64,000 nt of DNA, taken from contig CM060731.1 of NCBI GenBank assembly GCA_030704615.1, positions 87,894,756-87,958,755 of the forward strand. The letters are read 5' to 3'. This stretch comes from Takakia lepidozioides. Taxonomy: Eukaryota > Streptophyta > Takakiopsida > Takakiales > Takakiaceae. A program made the position numbers and the translations under genes. Numbering within the stretch: the first letter of the stretch is position 1; the number at the start of each line of letters is the position of its first letter. This document shows positions 1-11,366 of this stretch, piece by piece. The notes below the pieces were generated by a model, which was not told the origin of the DNA, ran no database searches, and saw only the letters and a program-made list of their open reading frames with translations.

Positions 1-783
1 CTGTCAATTTGTCTTGATGTCTCACCTTGAATAATATTCAAGGTTTGTAATTCTGGGAACTCTTTTCTCAACCGAGCTTCCCTTTTTGCAGCATATTTCT
101 CTATTTTTTCAGTTCTGTCTTGCTTAACTTTTTCCTTAATTTCCTCATTCATTCCCACATCATATACAGAATTCCTTTTCAGCACCCTTTAATAAGCCTT
201 GGTATGTCAGCAAAGAAAAATTATAGTGGTCTCTACCCTTTCTCCAAGATTTACACTATCTTGTTAGAATCTGTATCACAAATTAATTTTCTTTTACTGA
301 TTGATCACCAATCTTTTAATGGGCACAATAATACCATTTGTCTTTCTCAGTGTATCTGACTTGTAATAAGTCTTTGGGTATCCAGTACTCCACTGCTTCT
401 ATGATCATATGAGAATATTCATAATTTGAACATCCTTCCCTGAAAATATAACTAGTTTAGCAAACTTTTCTGATTGGGATTAGATTAATCAATAAAGCTA
501 GACGAAACAACCATTCTTCACTTCTGATTCTACATTCCCAAGGTGCTCGTGTAATACTGTTCACTCCTCCCTTTAATCCCCATTTGTCATCTTCTTTCGT
601 AATTGAAAGAAAGATCTTATGTTGTATTGCTATTGGTAAACCATGAAATTTTTTCAGGAATGCTTTCCATTCCTCTGCTTCCGTTGACTCGTTCTTTTGT
701 GATTTCAAGAAATCACTGAGTAGCCATCCTTCCTTGAGTTCACTTGAACTCAACATACCGTTAGTCCCCAACATGGTCGCCAA
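1..783 (-). pseudogene. Gag-like N-terminal region of an LTR retrotransposon
   Basis: The minus strand reads a roughly 100-residue open stretch (457-783) that begins directly behind a primer-binding-type sequence. It carries FLKKFHGLP and KWGLKGGV, then YWIPKDLL after a stop. The same order of motifs (FLELPDG, EWGLEKGV, NWIPKDIL) occurs in the gag region at 59.5-60.0 kb, so the two are homologous. Below position 457 the reading frame is broken several times. No zinc knuckle or enzyme domain is visible before the window edge. The role as a structural Gag protein is inferred from position and from the better-preserved relative. The rest of the element lies outside the window. Confidence 0.55.
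766..782 (-). other. Primer-binding-site-like sequence (minus strand)
   Basis: On the minus strand TGGCGACCATGTTGGGG follows a TTAACA end by two bases. The leading TGG fits pairing with a tRNA CCA end. The element at 58.9 kb has TGGCGACCGTACTGGG in the same position, which supports both calls. I cannot name the tRNA. Confidence 0.55.
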
Positions 784-784
784 A

Positions 785-1379
785 TGTTAACCGCTGGTTT
801 ATGACTTAGACAAAACAGGCTCTCAGCACTACTGCCCATCTCCCAAGACATGTGACAGAGGTTGTCTGACGGTATGCTTGCAGAAACAATTACAAAGTAA
901 TCGTTTTAAGGATATCTAAACCGTGGCCGTCGTATGAATCAATATCTCTACAGGTTGCTTAATCCTATTGATTAAGCCCAAGAGCTTAGTCGGAAAGACT
1001 GAAGCCTCTTTGTTCATACAATCAGATGGTAGTCAAGTCAAAACAAGAGCTATTCTGAGATGATACACATTCTCACCATCTCACGTTATCTCATAATGCA
1101 CATTCTCTCCATCTCACGTTCACTCTACACAGAGATATTTCGAATAACATGGCTTTACTTCAGAGTTCATCACACCATAGCATAAGTACACATCGAATCA
1201 CTCTGAGTCCACTGAATACACACTGATCACTGCTACCTTCTAAGTTGCGTGCAACCCTTTTATACTATGCTCGAAAGAGCCGTTACAGCTTGCAGTTGTT
1301 AATGACTGTTTGCCTAACTGCCTATGCAACCTAAAGGGTTTGCTAAAAAAATGGCTCGTTGTAGTGGTCGTGTGTCATA
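785..1379 (-). repeat. Probable 5' LTR of the minus-strand retrotransposon (outer end uncertain)
   Basis: The inner edge is the TGTTAACC / GGTTAACA end beside the primer site. On the minus strand a TATAAAAGG box lies near 1,252-1,262, as expected for an LTR promoter. The outer edge is set at about 1,379, where the minus strand starts TGACACACGACC, resembling the TGTCACGACC start of the LTR at 58,866; other ends are possible. A 21-bp segment, ACATTCTC-CATCTCACGTT, is repeated inside (about 1,067 and 1,103). Confidence 0.45.
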
Positions 1380-1884
1380 GTGGTACACGGTCCACTACTT
1401 CCTCTATTAGTAAAAGCCGATGCTAACGTGGCCGTGTGATATTGTGGTTCACGGCCCAAGGTTGCTACACTACCCACTACTGCTCCGTGGTAATGTACCC
1501 TTGTTCCGCCATTTGCTAAGTACCGCGTACTTAGCCTTTTCTGCCGGTGACCAGGTAGTGTACACCAATCACCACCCGGTATGTCCCGTCGTGACCCTCG
1601 CTGTCTGGCCCTCGTAGCTTAGCCGTTATCAGAGAGGGGCTAGGAACAAACCATACCTTGGGCGCTGCCTCCTCATGCCGGGGGGCAGATCCGGAATGTT
1701 GGCGCCGTAGCATTATGGTCCTTGGCGCAGGACCCACTTTCTTCACGTTCGACCCCAGTGCCACTCCCTGTGGTCCCTGCAAAACATATAGTGCCAGCCA
1801 TGTGTGAGAGGGCATCCGGGGGGAACAAAACAAACATCTCATTTGGCTTCGATGTCATCTTGCAAACAGTAAGGTTAGTTTCAC
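1380..1884. other. Intergenic stretch, no gene recognised
   Basis: Open frames here on both strands overlap one another and show no recognised domain. They may include the 3' part of the neighbouring phosphatase remnant, but nothing supports a specific call. Confidence 0.4.
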
Positions 1885-2421
1885 CTACATGGGCACAGAA
1901 GCACTTCCCCCAACGACCCCATCCTCTCCCGCATTCAAGCTGCCAGTCGGGGTCAGCTTCCGCGTGCTTGTGAAGATGCAAAACAAATCTTGGCAGTAGG
2001 GCCAGACTGTTTCTAAAAGGTAGTCTGAATCGGGCCCCTCACTGACATTGCCAGTAACATCCAACGACAATGGATGGACCATGTTCAAAGGGGAGTTCCC
2101 CTTCCCCTTGTGTAGTGAATCGTCCACTAATATGGTGTTGGATTCGTTAAATAGAGAAAATTCCGACCACACCCTCGACAGTCTCTTCTGTAAGTTCTGT
2201 ACGGCAGGCCCTTTTGTGGGGTGTGGCTCTGTCGAGGGGTCACACTCCTCTTGTGACCACACAAAGAGGGGAGAACCCTTGACCCCCTGCATCACCACTT
2301 TCAAGATGTCTGCAACATTCCCCTTGGAAGCACAGGACCATATCCCAATGTAGAAATGTAGAGAAGGTTTAAAAACTCGCAGACCTGGGGCCTCAAAATT
2401 TATATTAAAATATTCAAGGTG
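1885..2421 (-). pseudogene. FCP1/NIF-type (HAD-family) phosphatase domain remnant
   Basis: One uninterrupted minus-strand frame shows the order of motifs typical of the NLI-interacting-factor/FCP1 phosphatase domain: a PGLR/KPSL segment, then GIWSCASKGNV, then LFVWSQEEC, then SNTILVDDSLHKGKGN. In the family these are the VGIWSSA strand, the FVWDQ segment and the distal Asp-Asp-Ser loop (usually DDSPxK) that completes the HAD active site. The first catalytic motif, DxDxT, is absent from this stretch and would lie upstream past a stop at about 2,422, possibly in another exon. The frame ends at 1,885. Flanks are transposon DNA and no other exon was found, so this is a gene fragment or one exon of a decayed gene. 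Family proteins dephosphorylate phosphoserine, classically on the RNA polymerase II tail; activity here is unlikely. Confidence 0.6.
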
Positions 2422-2624
2422 CTAGACAACCGCAAAATTTTTGACTGTAGTGAGAGACTTTGACTACCTAAAATGAGCTGACTGAGACAACCAGTTAAGC
2501 AATGGCACGTGTAAGCACAATATATAAACTATATAGCAATATATACGTGGTAAAAATATTTAACTACTTTTTCACTGACCCAACACATTAATAGTAAACT
2601 AATCGTGTGCTAGTTAAGATTAGT

Positions 2625-2760
2625 GAAACAAAACAACTGAATTACCTGAACGAATGATAAACAAACGCCTTGCTGGCAGATATTGGATGAACATATGAAA
2701 GGTTAGTGAAACAGAACAACTGAATTATCTGAACAAATGATAGACAAACGCCTTGCTGGA
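2625..2760. repeat. Two-copy tandem repeat, 78-bp period
   Basis: The segment ACAACTGAATTACCTGAACG and its continuation through ACAAACGCCTTGCTGG recurs 78 bp later with few changes. GGAT/ATGG-rich simple sequence follows to about 2,880. No coding potential is seen. Confidence 0.6.
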
Positions 2761-2989
2761 ATTCATTAATTTCATATGAATGGATGAATGGATGAGATTA
2801 AAATGATGGATGAACTAATAAACGGAAAACCAAATGGATGGATTGATGGAAAACCCAAAATCCATCCATCTACGATACATTCATCCAAATAATTCAAAAA
2901 TGGATTTAGGGTTGCGGGATTGCCTTCAGCGATGAGGAAGTTATGGGACTTATCGTTTTGCTGTGTTTGCGTGGAAGATCTGCAGGATA

Positions 2990-5050
2990 TGCATAACTTG
3001 GGTGGACAACCGCAATCGCAAGGTGTGGGTTTTTCTTAATGTATGATGTGAAGAAGTTTGTCCATCCTGCAAATGTGGGCTCTTGGCTCCTGTTAATACC
3101 ATGATTTGGTATTCTTCCTGATGTTTACAAGGTTCTTGGGAGAGTCGGCTTGGTCTTAGCAGGCCGTGTTTCAGTCTCCGCCCGCTCAGCTGCACCGTGG
3201 TGGTTCTCGCAGACCAATCCGACATTACATGACTACAGACACAAGCAGCACACACAAGAGATGGTCAGTCAAATCCTCGATTGGTCATGACACAAGGTCG
3301 AAGACAATGTGGTAAGGGCACCTTCTTCGACCTCTTTCAGCCTGTTTTGCCCTCTCATCAGACTCGGCCCTGAATTTGCAGCACGGAGCAGAGCTGGCAT
3401 GAGTTTTTTAAAGATCCTTCACGATGGTGCGACAACCGCAATCGCAAGGTGTGGCTTACAATGTGAAGAAGTTTGTCCGTCCTGCAAATGTGGGCTGTTG
3501 GCTCCTGTTAGTACCATGATTTGGTATCCTTCCTGATGTTTACAAGGTTCTTGGGAGAGAGCTTGGTCTTAGCAGGCCGTGTTTCAATCTCTACCTGCTC
3601 AGCTGCACCGTGGTGGTTCTCACAAACCATTCTGACAGTTCCTGGCTATATACACAAGCAGCACACACAAGAAGTTCTTTGGGTTGATGGTCTGTCAAAT
3701 CCTCCATGGGTCATGACACAAGGTCAAGGTCGACAATGTGGTGAGGGCACCTTTTTCTTCGACCTATTTCTGCCTGTTTTACCCTCTCATCAGACTCGGC
3801 CCTGAGATGTATATTGAATTCTGTAAGTTAGCTCGTTGGGTGGATCTGTGTGGTTAGGAGTGACTTTGACAAGTTACTGCCGATGTGGCAGCAGGAAAGT
3901 ATCCAAAAACAGATAACATAGATTAGGAGAAGCTCGTTGGTGGATCTATGGTGGTTTTGGAGTGATTTTGACATGTTACTGTCAGTGTCAGCTGCTTCAG
4001 CTGCTAGCTGCAACAAAGCTGAGGATGTATTCACGATTTGTACACAAGCATGGATAGCTGAAGGAGTGCAGGGATAGATTGTGGGTCCAGATTCATCCAA
4101 GAGGTCCGGACTCAAGCTCCAGATTACCTATGATTCCCTGTGGAGGATAGCTACAAAAAACAGATGGTCAACTGGAAGCCGCAGCAACAGTGGCACAATG
4201 GATAAAATCAGGCACTGCTAATGAAGGCACCTTCTTCAACACATTTCACCCTGTTTTTCCTTCTTATCAGAATCTGCCCTAAATTTCCATGTTGAATTCT
4301 GCAAGTTAGCTGGTTGAGTGAATCTTGTTTGGAGTGACTTTGACATGATACTGCCAATGTGACAACAGGAAAGTATCCAAAAACAGGTAACATATATGGG
4401 TGCAATTACACTCTCACTTTCCTCTCTGCTTCTGTTTGCTATTCAAAGGTAGGATTCCTGCCCTGAGTTTAAATTTCAGTCTGATGCCGAGAGTGGGTAG
4501 ACCCTGAGTGAACCTTTGGTAGTTTGAAGTGACTTTGACATGATACTGCCAATGTGACACAGGAAAGTATCCAAAAATAGGTAAACAAAGATGAGGAGAA
4601 GCTGTGGGATGAATACTTTTCTGACCCCAGCCAATGGTGGGACAAACGAGGCAAAAAGGTGAATGCCTGCAGATTACCAGATGTCATTCTGAAGGCTGCA
4701 GACACAAGCTGTACACACAAGAGGTCCTTTAGGGTTGATGTTCGGTCAAATCCTCCATGGGTCATGACACAAGGTTAAGGACATGTGGTGAGGGCACCTT
4801 CTTCTTCAACCTATTTCTGTCTGTTTTACCCTCTCATCAGACTCGGCCCTAAGATGCATATTGAACTCTGCAAGTTAGCTCGTTGGGTGGATCTGTGGTG
4901 GTTAGGAGTGACTTTGACAAGTTACTGCTGATGTGGCAGCAGGAAAGTATCCAAAAACAGATAACATGGATGAGGAGAAGGCACCTTCTTCAACACATTT
5001 CACCCTGTTTTCCCCTCTTATCAGAATCAGCCCTACATTTCCATGTTGAA
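2990..5050. repeat. Mosaic of duplicated non-coding blocks
   Basis: Two block types alternate. Block A (GACAACCGCAATCGCAAGGT through the CCTCTCATCAGACTCGGCCC end) occurs at about 3,005-3,375 and 3,428-3,805, and its second half again at about 4,695-4,855. Block B (GTTAGCTCGTTGGGTGGATC through GGAAAGTATCCAAAAACAG) occurs at about 3,825-3,920, 4,305-4,390, 4,525-4,585 and 4,868-4,965, with a partial copy at about 3,930. A 65-bp segment at 4,228-4,297 recurs at 4,981-5,048. The open frames crossing the blocks are not conserved between copies, so I do not call genes. Confidence 0.7.
4406..4515 (-). mobile_element. Fragment of LINE tail
   Basis: The stretch CACTCTCACTTTCCTCTCTG through GAGTGGGTAGACCC matches the minus-strand LINE tails at 43,738-43,850 and 42,046-42,150 almost base for base. 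It therefore encodes, on the minus strand, part of the GSLPLNSKQK region of the LINE protein. It is embedded in the duplicated blocks. Confidence 0.65.
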
Positions 5051-5207
5051 TGACGGAGCGTAACTTATGGTGTCATTTCACTACAAGGGCTACTGCCTTC
5101 CAGCTGAAAAGTGGACACCTTCATGATGCACCAGACCGTGGTTTGAACCCACAACCACATCCAACGTGGTATGTGCCCATTACCACTGGGCTACATGCTG
5201 GTTGTCT
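5051..5207 (-). mobile_element. tRNA-derived SINE, copy 1
   Basis: On the minus strand the element starts with an A-box-like TAGCCCAGTGGTAATGG, followed at tRNA spacing by a B-box GTGGGTTCAAACC, then a tRNA-unrelated body ending near TTACGCTCC. It is about 95 percent identical by eye to the plus-strand copy at 37,468, which fixes both boundaries. It lacks the CTTCGGGAGGTGTCA end and TA tail of that copy. It would be transcribed by RNA polymerase III and mobilised by a LINE. Confidence 0.75.
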
Positions 5208-5447
5208 TATCTCCCAAAATGACTCCTGTGCCCTGAACTTTACGAGGCCCTCCCGTGTCAATGTCATCCAGTTGGTGTCTCGTTTGTTGAGGCACTTCAG
5301 GTACACCTCATCGGTCAATGAGTTTTTGTACTGCTCGACTGGAGTTGTTGTGCAGAGCTGGAAATAGTACAGCTTGTGTGCTAGGTCGCTTGAAGTGTAT
5401 GATCTCGTCGCACTCAAGTTAGACCGAGGGCGGAGCGCCGCCCTCAT
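5208..5447 (-). CDS. Unrecognised ORF fragment
   Basis: A minus-strand frame of about 80 residues with ordinary amino-acid composition (DLAHKLYYFQLC, DEVYLKCLNKRDTNWM) runs into the SINE, which supplies its artificial C-terminus. Helical character and lack of low-complexity bias suggest a real coding fragment truncated by the SINE. I do not recognise the family. Confidence 0.25.
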
Positions 5448-5449
5448 TC

Positions 5450-8400
5450 GCGCCTCTTGGCTAAACTCTCAACTACCAACTTGGTGCTCTTGCTAAACCT
5501 ACTCCTTATCTATGGTAACCGCTTCATCTCCTCCACCAGACCATTGTACATCATCTCCGCCCAAGCTACACCACTTAGCGGTCTCACCACCCTAGTCAAG
5601 ACTACCAACGTTAGCAAGGTTTGCCGCCATAGCTTTCCTGCCCACTTCTTTCCCTTGTTACACAAACTGTGTCCTCACGTCTGGTTCTTGCCTCACCCCT
5701 ATCCTCTTCCTCACACTGGTACGCTCGTTTTAAGTTACTTTCCGCAGGCTTATTGGCCGCACTGGGCCCAGGAGACATTACTCGAGCTCCTCCACCGTGC
5801 ACAATGGCCACTCTAAGCAGCAAGCTGTCGACTCTGACAAGCTACAGTCTTACCAGCATGCGAAGCCTGCAAATCGACTCGCCTCTTCCCATGTTTTGCA
5901 ACACCCTAAGGTTACATGCGCAAGCAACAGGATGGAGTACAGTTCCCATCTGCGCCCTTTCTGGGATATATGCGAGACCGAACAAGTACATGGTGGCAAG
6001 CATGGACCTCATTGGATGTTGGTGCGCTCCAGTGAATGGCTGACTACACTCTATGGCTTGGTTATGCAGCTGATCACCCGGTTCTCCCCCCCCCCCCCCC
6101 CCATTCAAGTGGATGTGCGATGTTCCCTTGTCGACAGCAGCAGGCGGCCGCTCTTAGTGCGTCACTTTAGTTTGGGTTCACAGGTTGCGATCCGGGGCGG
6201 TGGCGGTTGGGGCACCCCCTCTCATCGCGTTAAGGGACTTTTATCAAGCTTCACCACCATTCTCCCCCAGCATCCTAACTCTACATGTGGTTCTCTCAGC
6301 ATTTGCGACTTATGTGCAACCCCTACAGTATCATATACCTCAGGTACCCTTGTAACTTCCCACTACCCCTATCCCTTATGTATCCCTGACAACAAGGACC
6401 AGCCCTTACAGTTCAAATGAAATGCTACCACCATTGTCACCTTTCAGCTTTATCACCCTATGTCGGCCCCCTTGGAAACGACCCTTAAAGGTGCTGTTGC
6501 GGTTTCCACCCTCACTGCTACATACTCAGGACCCCATCCCCACAAATGTAAATCTCCCTGCAAACATGAATGCCTCTGTTTTTTGGGTTCATAGAGCTAC
6601 TATGTTGAATATACAGTTACTCATATATCCTGGAGCCGGACAGCTCCTATCAATGTTCCAGCCATAAAGCCAGATGCTGCTCAGGGGTACACTGCATTTT
6701 CCAATCTGAGTAACCCCACCTAGCACCCCTGTACATTGTTTTACCCTGCCTAGCACAACACCTATACTTGTATGGCTGCACCCCTCTCAATTCTGGCATC
6801 TCAATTGTACTCTGTCACTAACATGTGTGGCCATGCTCATTGTCTGCTTAGACCCTCAATCCAAGATCTTAGAGTTACACTATCACTTCACGACAGGGTG
6901 CCCCTTCCATCACTAACGCTTTTGCCTTTTGGTGTTGGCTCCGCCCTAATGGGTGTTGCAGGTACTCAGCAGCCCCCATCCCGCTCCAGCCAGCCACCTC
7001 TCCAGAGTTCCTCGCTCCCTCCCGGCTCCAATGTTTCCACAGCTCCACTGCTGCGGCCCCCTACACAGTAACATCAGGCCCACTCTCAACTTTAACAGTT
7101 GCTCACAACAGGTACTCCACTCCCGTTGGTGCACATACTAAGGTTACACAATCACCTAGGGACTCCCAATATTCTCCCTCAAATCTATCATCAATTTTAT
7201 TGGTACGTTCGATACTCGGTTCCCCTCATCTTGGATCCCCTACCAGGGCTATCACTGGGATACAAAACCTACTTTACTGTTGCTAGTGGCTATCATTCCC
7301 ATCATGTGCACTGCCACTCCGTACTATGATACCCAAATCTTCCTCGCTCTTCATATCTCTCATACTGCTCCTCACATGAACCAGCATATGTCCCCCTCTA
7401 ACATCGTCTACTGTACCATTTTGCAGACTGACACACCCCTTTGGGCACCCCCGCTGCCGATTAGCAGTTGGCCAAACCCCAAATACCATACAGGCTACCC
7501 CCTCTCCTCGTTACCCTCGTTTTTCATAGTCTCCTCTCCCTTACTGTTAAGGTACTCCATGTATATTTTACCCAACCCCAGTAAGACTTACCAATTGTTC
7601 TCTCTCTGTGCAACACCTGAAGATTGGCTGGCAACCCTAGACTACATCTCAGCCGTGGCCCTCCTATCCAAGACACGGATGCAACAACCTATGTAATTGT
7701 CCTCAATGTTCTCCAAGCTCACAATCTGGTGGAGCACTGGATCTCATCCACCAAGAACTCGCCAGCTCCGGCTTACTGTTTCTCCCAGCAAATTATCAAC
7801 AGCCTGCCTTACCCCATCTGGCCACCTGTAGTCACCCCCACCCACCCAGCCACCATCTCTTTGTTTTTCTACCTGCTTCGACCCACACCTCTCTTGCTTA
7901 CTGAGGATACTATGTGATTATGGCCCACTAACTGGTGCCAGCTTAGCTTGTTATCCCCAAACCTGGAAGGCTCTGCCCCCATCCATCCTCATCATTTAGA
8001 CCTAAGCAGCAGCAAGCTAGTTGCAGCCTAGGCTCAATATTCAGTAGAGATTGCATCATTCTGTTGCTCAACTGCTCTGCCATTAAGGTTGAAAGCAGGC
8101 CTGGTGCCTTCTCCAATTCCATAGTTATTACAATTCTATACTCCAAATGGTTTCTATCTCCAGATCCTGACTACTTTACATTAACAGTTACTCCATTTCC
8201 TCACTCTGTCAAGCTGTACCAAGCATTACAAATCTATTACCCCCCCCCCGGTCTCTTTCTATACTTCAAAACACAAGCTCAACACACTCCTATTACCACC
8301 ATACTTCAACTCTTGGCTCACTCTTACCTTCCAACATGGAAATATAAACTCCTGCCCACACCTCCCACAGACCTGGCTTCCTATGACTTCATCACACTTC

Positions 8401-9440
8401 ACCGTGCTTACTCATCTACCTACCCTATCCATACCCCACACTCTACTGCCATTCACTCATCAACATGCAAGCCCACACTGCCCAAACCATATCAACGGTA
8501 AACACTTCGTTTCCCTTGGACTGCTTGCACCACAGCCTTCCCTTCACTCTAGCCATCCCCTATCTGCAAAATTCACCACAAATTGGTCATACCCCAGGCA
8601 CCTAGACCACCCCGTTAACTTTTCCAACCTGCTAAGTATATGGATCCACAACCACAGACTATACCCATGCTACATAAGTCCTTCACAGGCTGCCCCCCCC
8701 TTCCATTTCCTTCAATATCCAACATCCCCCCTTCTGAACTATACATCAAATATACTACCATTTAATACAGCACCCACCCTTCATCTCTCCTACATCTCCT
8801 ACTAGCTTTCCCCTATCTCCCACGGTGCACTCCCAATCCCCATAAAACCCACTGACAAACGCCATGTATGTTCTAACCAATACTAGTCATAATAAATTTC
8901 CAGCGGACAACCGCACCTTCACTTCATATTCCACTATCATTGCCCAGACAAACTTTGCCCTTGTCTTCCCCCACACTTGCTCTCAATGGCCAGGCCATTG
9001 TTCCATTAATGTTCATCACTGCCAGCCCCCTTGCCATACCATTGCCACTAACCAAGTCAGTGTTGTAGCTCTACTCCACACCATCCCACAACTTGGTTAC
9101 CACACAATCTGCCTGGCCCCCAGTAATTGTGCAGCCAATCTTAATTTATGGGCTACTCCCACCACCCTTTCATTGAACGTTCTTGACTGCCCCAAGCCGC
9201 CAGCACTTTACTCCAAGCCCACGAATCCGCCAACCCGCCCCCATGCTACGTACTATACACTGGCCGCACATCGCCGTAAGTCTCACCACTGCAGCTACTT
9301 ATCCTGGATCCCACAGACTCCATCAGCTCCCTGTTTTCCCCTCTACTAGCCTCCTCCCACCTCTCTGCTCAATCTTAGACTATGCTATTCCACTCCCTCA
9401 CGTAGCAGCCTCCCTGTGCCCTGCCTCTACACTGCTTATA
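5450..9440 (+). other. C-rich, G-poor leader-like region of a decayed LINE
   Basis: About 4 kb in which the plus strand is strikingly rich in C and poor in G, so all plus frames translate into Pro/Ser/Thr/His-rich peptides without recognisable domains. The same composition continues through the ORF1 and endonuclease parts downstream (9.4-16.8 kb), so I read it as upstream sequence of the same or nested LINEs. C runs occur at 6,087-6,103 and 8,241-8,249. No RNA gene or conserved coding domain was seen. Confidence 0.4.
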
Positions 9441-9441
9441 C

Positions 9442-11350
9442 CCATGTCTGCTCCCCCAATTCTTTCTACGTCCCCCAAGGCTAGACCCAAGAGCAAGGCT
9501 TCCAAGAAGAAACTGTTTGGAGTAGTTCAGTCGGGCCCACCTCAATGGCTCCTGAGCTCACCACCGCCAAGAACTCTACTATCACAGCAACCCACAATAC
9601 TGCTACGGCACCACCTCGGCCACCCAATACCAACTCGACAAGTCAGAAACAACACACAGACCATCAAGTGGCTATTGCGATGGACGAGGTACCAGTGGCC
9701 TCCCCCAACATCATGCCTTCGGCGATCTCTACTTCAACCAGTCAGCGTCCCAAACGGTCCTCACGGGATGTCAACAGCACTGATACCCCAGCTCCTTCGA
9801 ACTCGAAGAAGTCCAGAAATCAACACATTGAGGCTCCCGAGCAAGAAAACTATGGAAGTCAATAGCCACAAAACGCCCCTACATCTCTGGTATGGGTACC
9901 AGAACATGGAAATGTATGCATACGAGAACAACACCCCCTGGGTCACCGAAACGCGCACTCTGGAGCAACTACTTCTACTGGGCATCCCCGCCTCCGAGTG
10001 CGGGGAGCTCATCCACTGTAAGAAAGCGTTCCCGAGTGTCCCATAGAGACTCTACCCCTCTACTCGGCCAGATGGCCTGGATGGTCAATTCCTTCACCTA
10101 ACGCAATTACCCTAAGGTACGATCATCAACAAAGACACCGGTCTCCCAGCTAATCCTCACCATATCATGATTCGTTTTGATACTAATGTTGAATTGCACA
10201 AGGACTTGATCCATACCCGAGCGACTCAACGGTTCCTGGATATGAACATCCATCTCAGTAATGTTCTGATCTTTGCCCCTTTCTATTTATTCTAAACCTG
10301 CTACACAGACTTGGTCAGGGCTCATCAAGGTCGAGCTTTTACACCCGGAGGTCGATGGGCTGGCTTTGCTCCACGGTGACGGGCCTTTCGTTCTCGAGAT
10401 GGAGCCCGGGGTCAAGCTTCAAGGGAAAGTTGAAAAGGCATATGACCTCCTTGCCTCCTCCGATCGGCTCTCCCTCTACTTTACCAAGGCACGGTGGGTA
10501 CCCAACTCGCCATGCATTTTATTACGGAGATATTTGACCATGGCGACCTTTTCAAGATCTTACACGTCTACAAGCCCAATCCCGAGACTACATTCAGTTT
10601 TCTCAACCTTGCCACAGAGGATACACGTACCCGCATCATGGACCTTGGAGTCAGGATCAATAACATACTCATCAAGCCTCAAGTAAGAATCCAAAAGAAG
10701 AACAGGTCCGGAGCCAAGATATCGGACAGGGAGGCCATTGCTGCGCGGGATGCCCTTACCATTGTCGTCAAAAACTTGAGTGCAATACACACGCAGGCAG
10801 ATATCCAAAGCGAGCTACACAGTCTGATTGGCCAAAGTACCATCACCAACTCGTACTTCAACAAGTTGCTCCTAACCAAAACAGTGAAGCACATCGGGAT
10901 GATGCACATCACGTGCAATAATCCTACAATCTACACCAAATGGTGTGGCACGCCGAACGTCACCATGCATGGCAGGTTCCTCACCTTCTCTCCACACAGA
11001 AACAGTCTCCACGGCATCACACCACATGCACAGGAGCTGTTAGACAAAATGTTAGTGGACAACATCAATCACGCCCTCCTGGATACTGTGGAGACTATTA
11101 CTATCCAACCCACCCCAAAGCGAGCGGCTGGTCCCACAGACTGGATGGTGGAAATCGATAAAAAACTTGTTGCACACTCAATTTCCATCAAGACCGGCCT
11201 TCGCGATGACATCGGCGCCATGGAGTCCCGCCTGTCCGAGTCCATCATGAACAACTCGAATACCATACATATATGGTCTCTATGCATCAATCCATCACTG
11301 AAAACCTTGGGCACAATCTTGCCAATTTTTATCACCATGCAGACATGGTG
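9442..11350 (+). pseudogene. LINE ORF1-like protein, frameshifted
   Basis: Successive plus-strand frames together look like one nucleic-acid-binding ORF1 protein. A basic, Ser/Thr-rich start (KARPKSKASKKK near 9,480) is followed by a segment with GYQNMEMYAYENNTPW (about 9,890), then IMIRFDTNVELHKDL (10,165), EMEPGVKLQGKVEKAYDLL (10,400), and the longest clean stretch from 10,494 with IFDHGDLFKILHVYKPNPE and RIQKKNRSGAKI. At least four frame changes separate them. The assignment rests on position upstream of an endonuclease of matching base composition and on general ORF1 character; I see no diagnostic motif. The C-terminal part is cut by a MULE-type insertion at 11,367. Confidence 0.4.
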
Positions 11351-11355
11351 CTTGC

Positions 11356-11366
11356 GAAGCTACCCT
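11356..11366 (+). repeat. Target site duplication, left copy
   Basis: GAAGCTACCCT here is repeated exactly at 12,506-12,516. Eleven bases fits the 9-11-bp duplication that MULEs make. Confidence 0.8.

Noticed and set aside
7280-9349. Series of 130-160-codon plus-strand ORFs
   Set aside because: Base composition (C-rich, G-poor) keeps frames open; peptides are low in complexity and show no domain.
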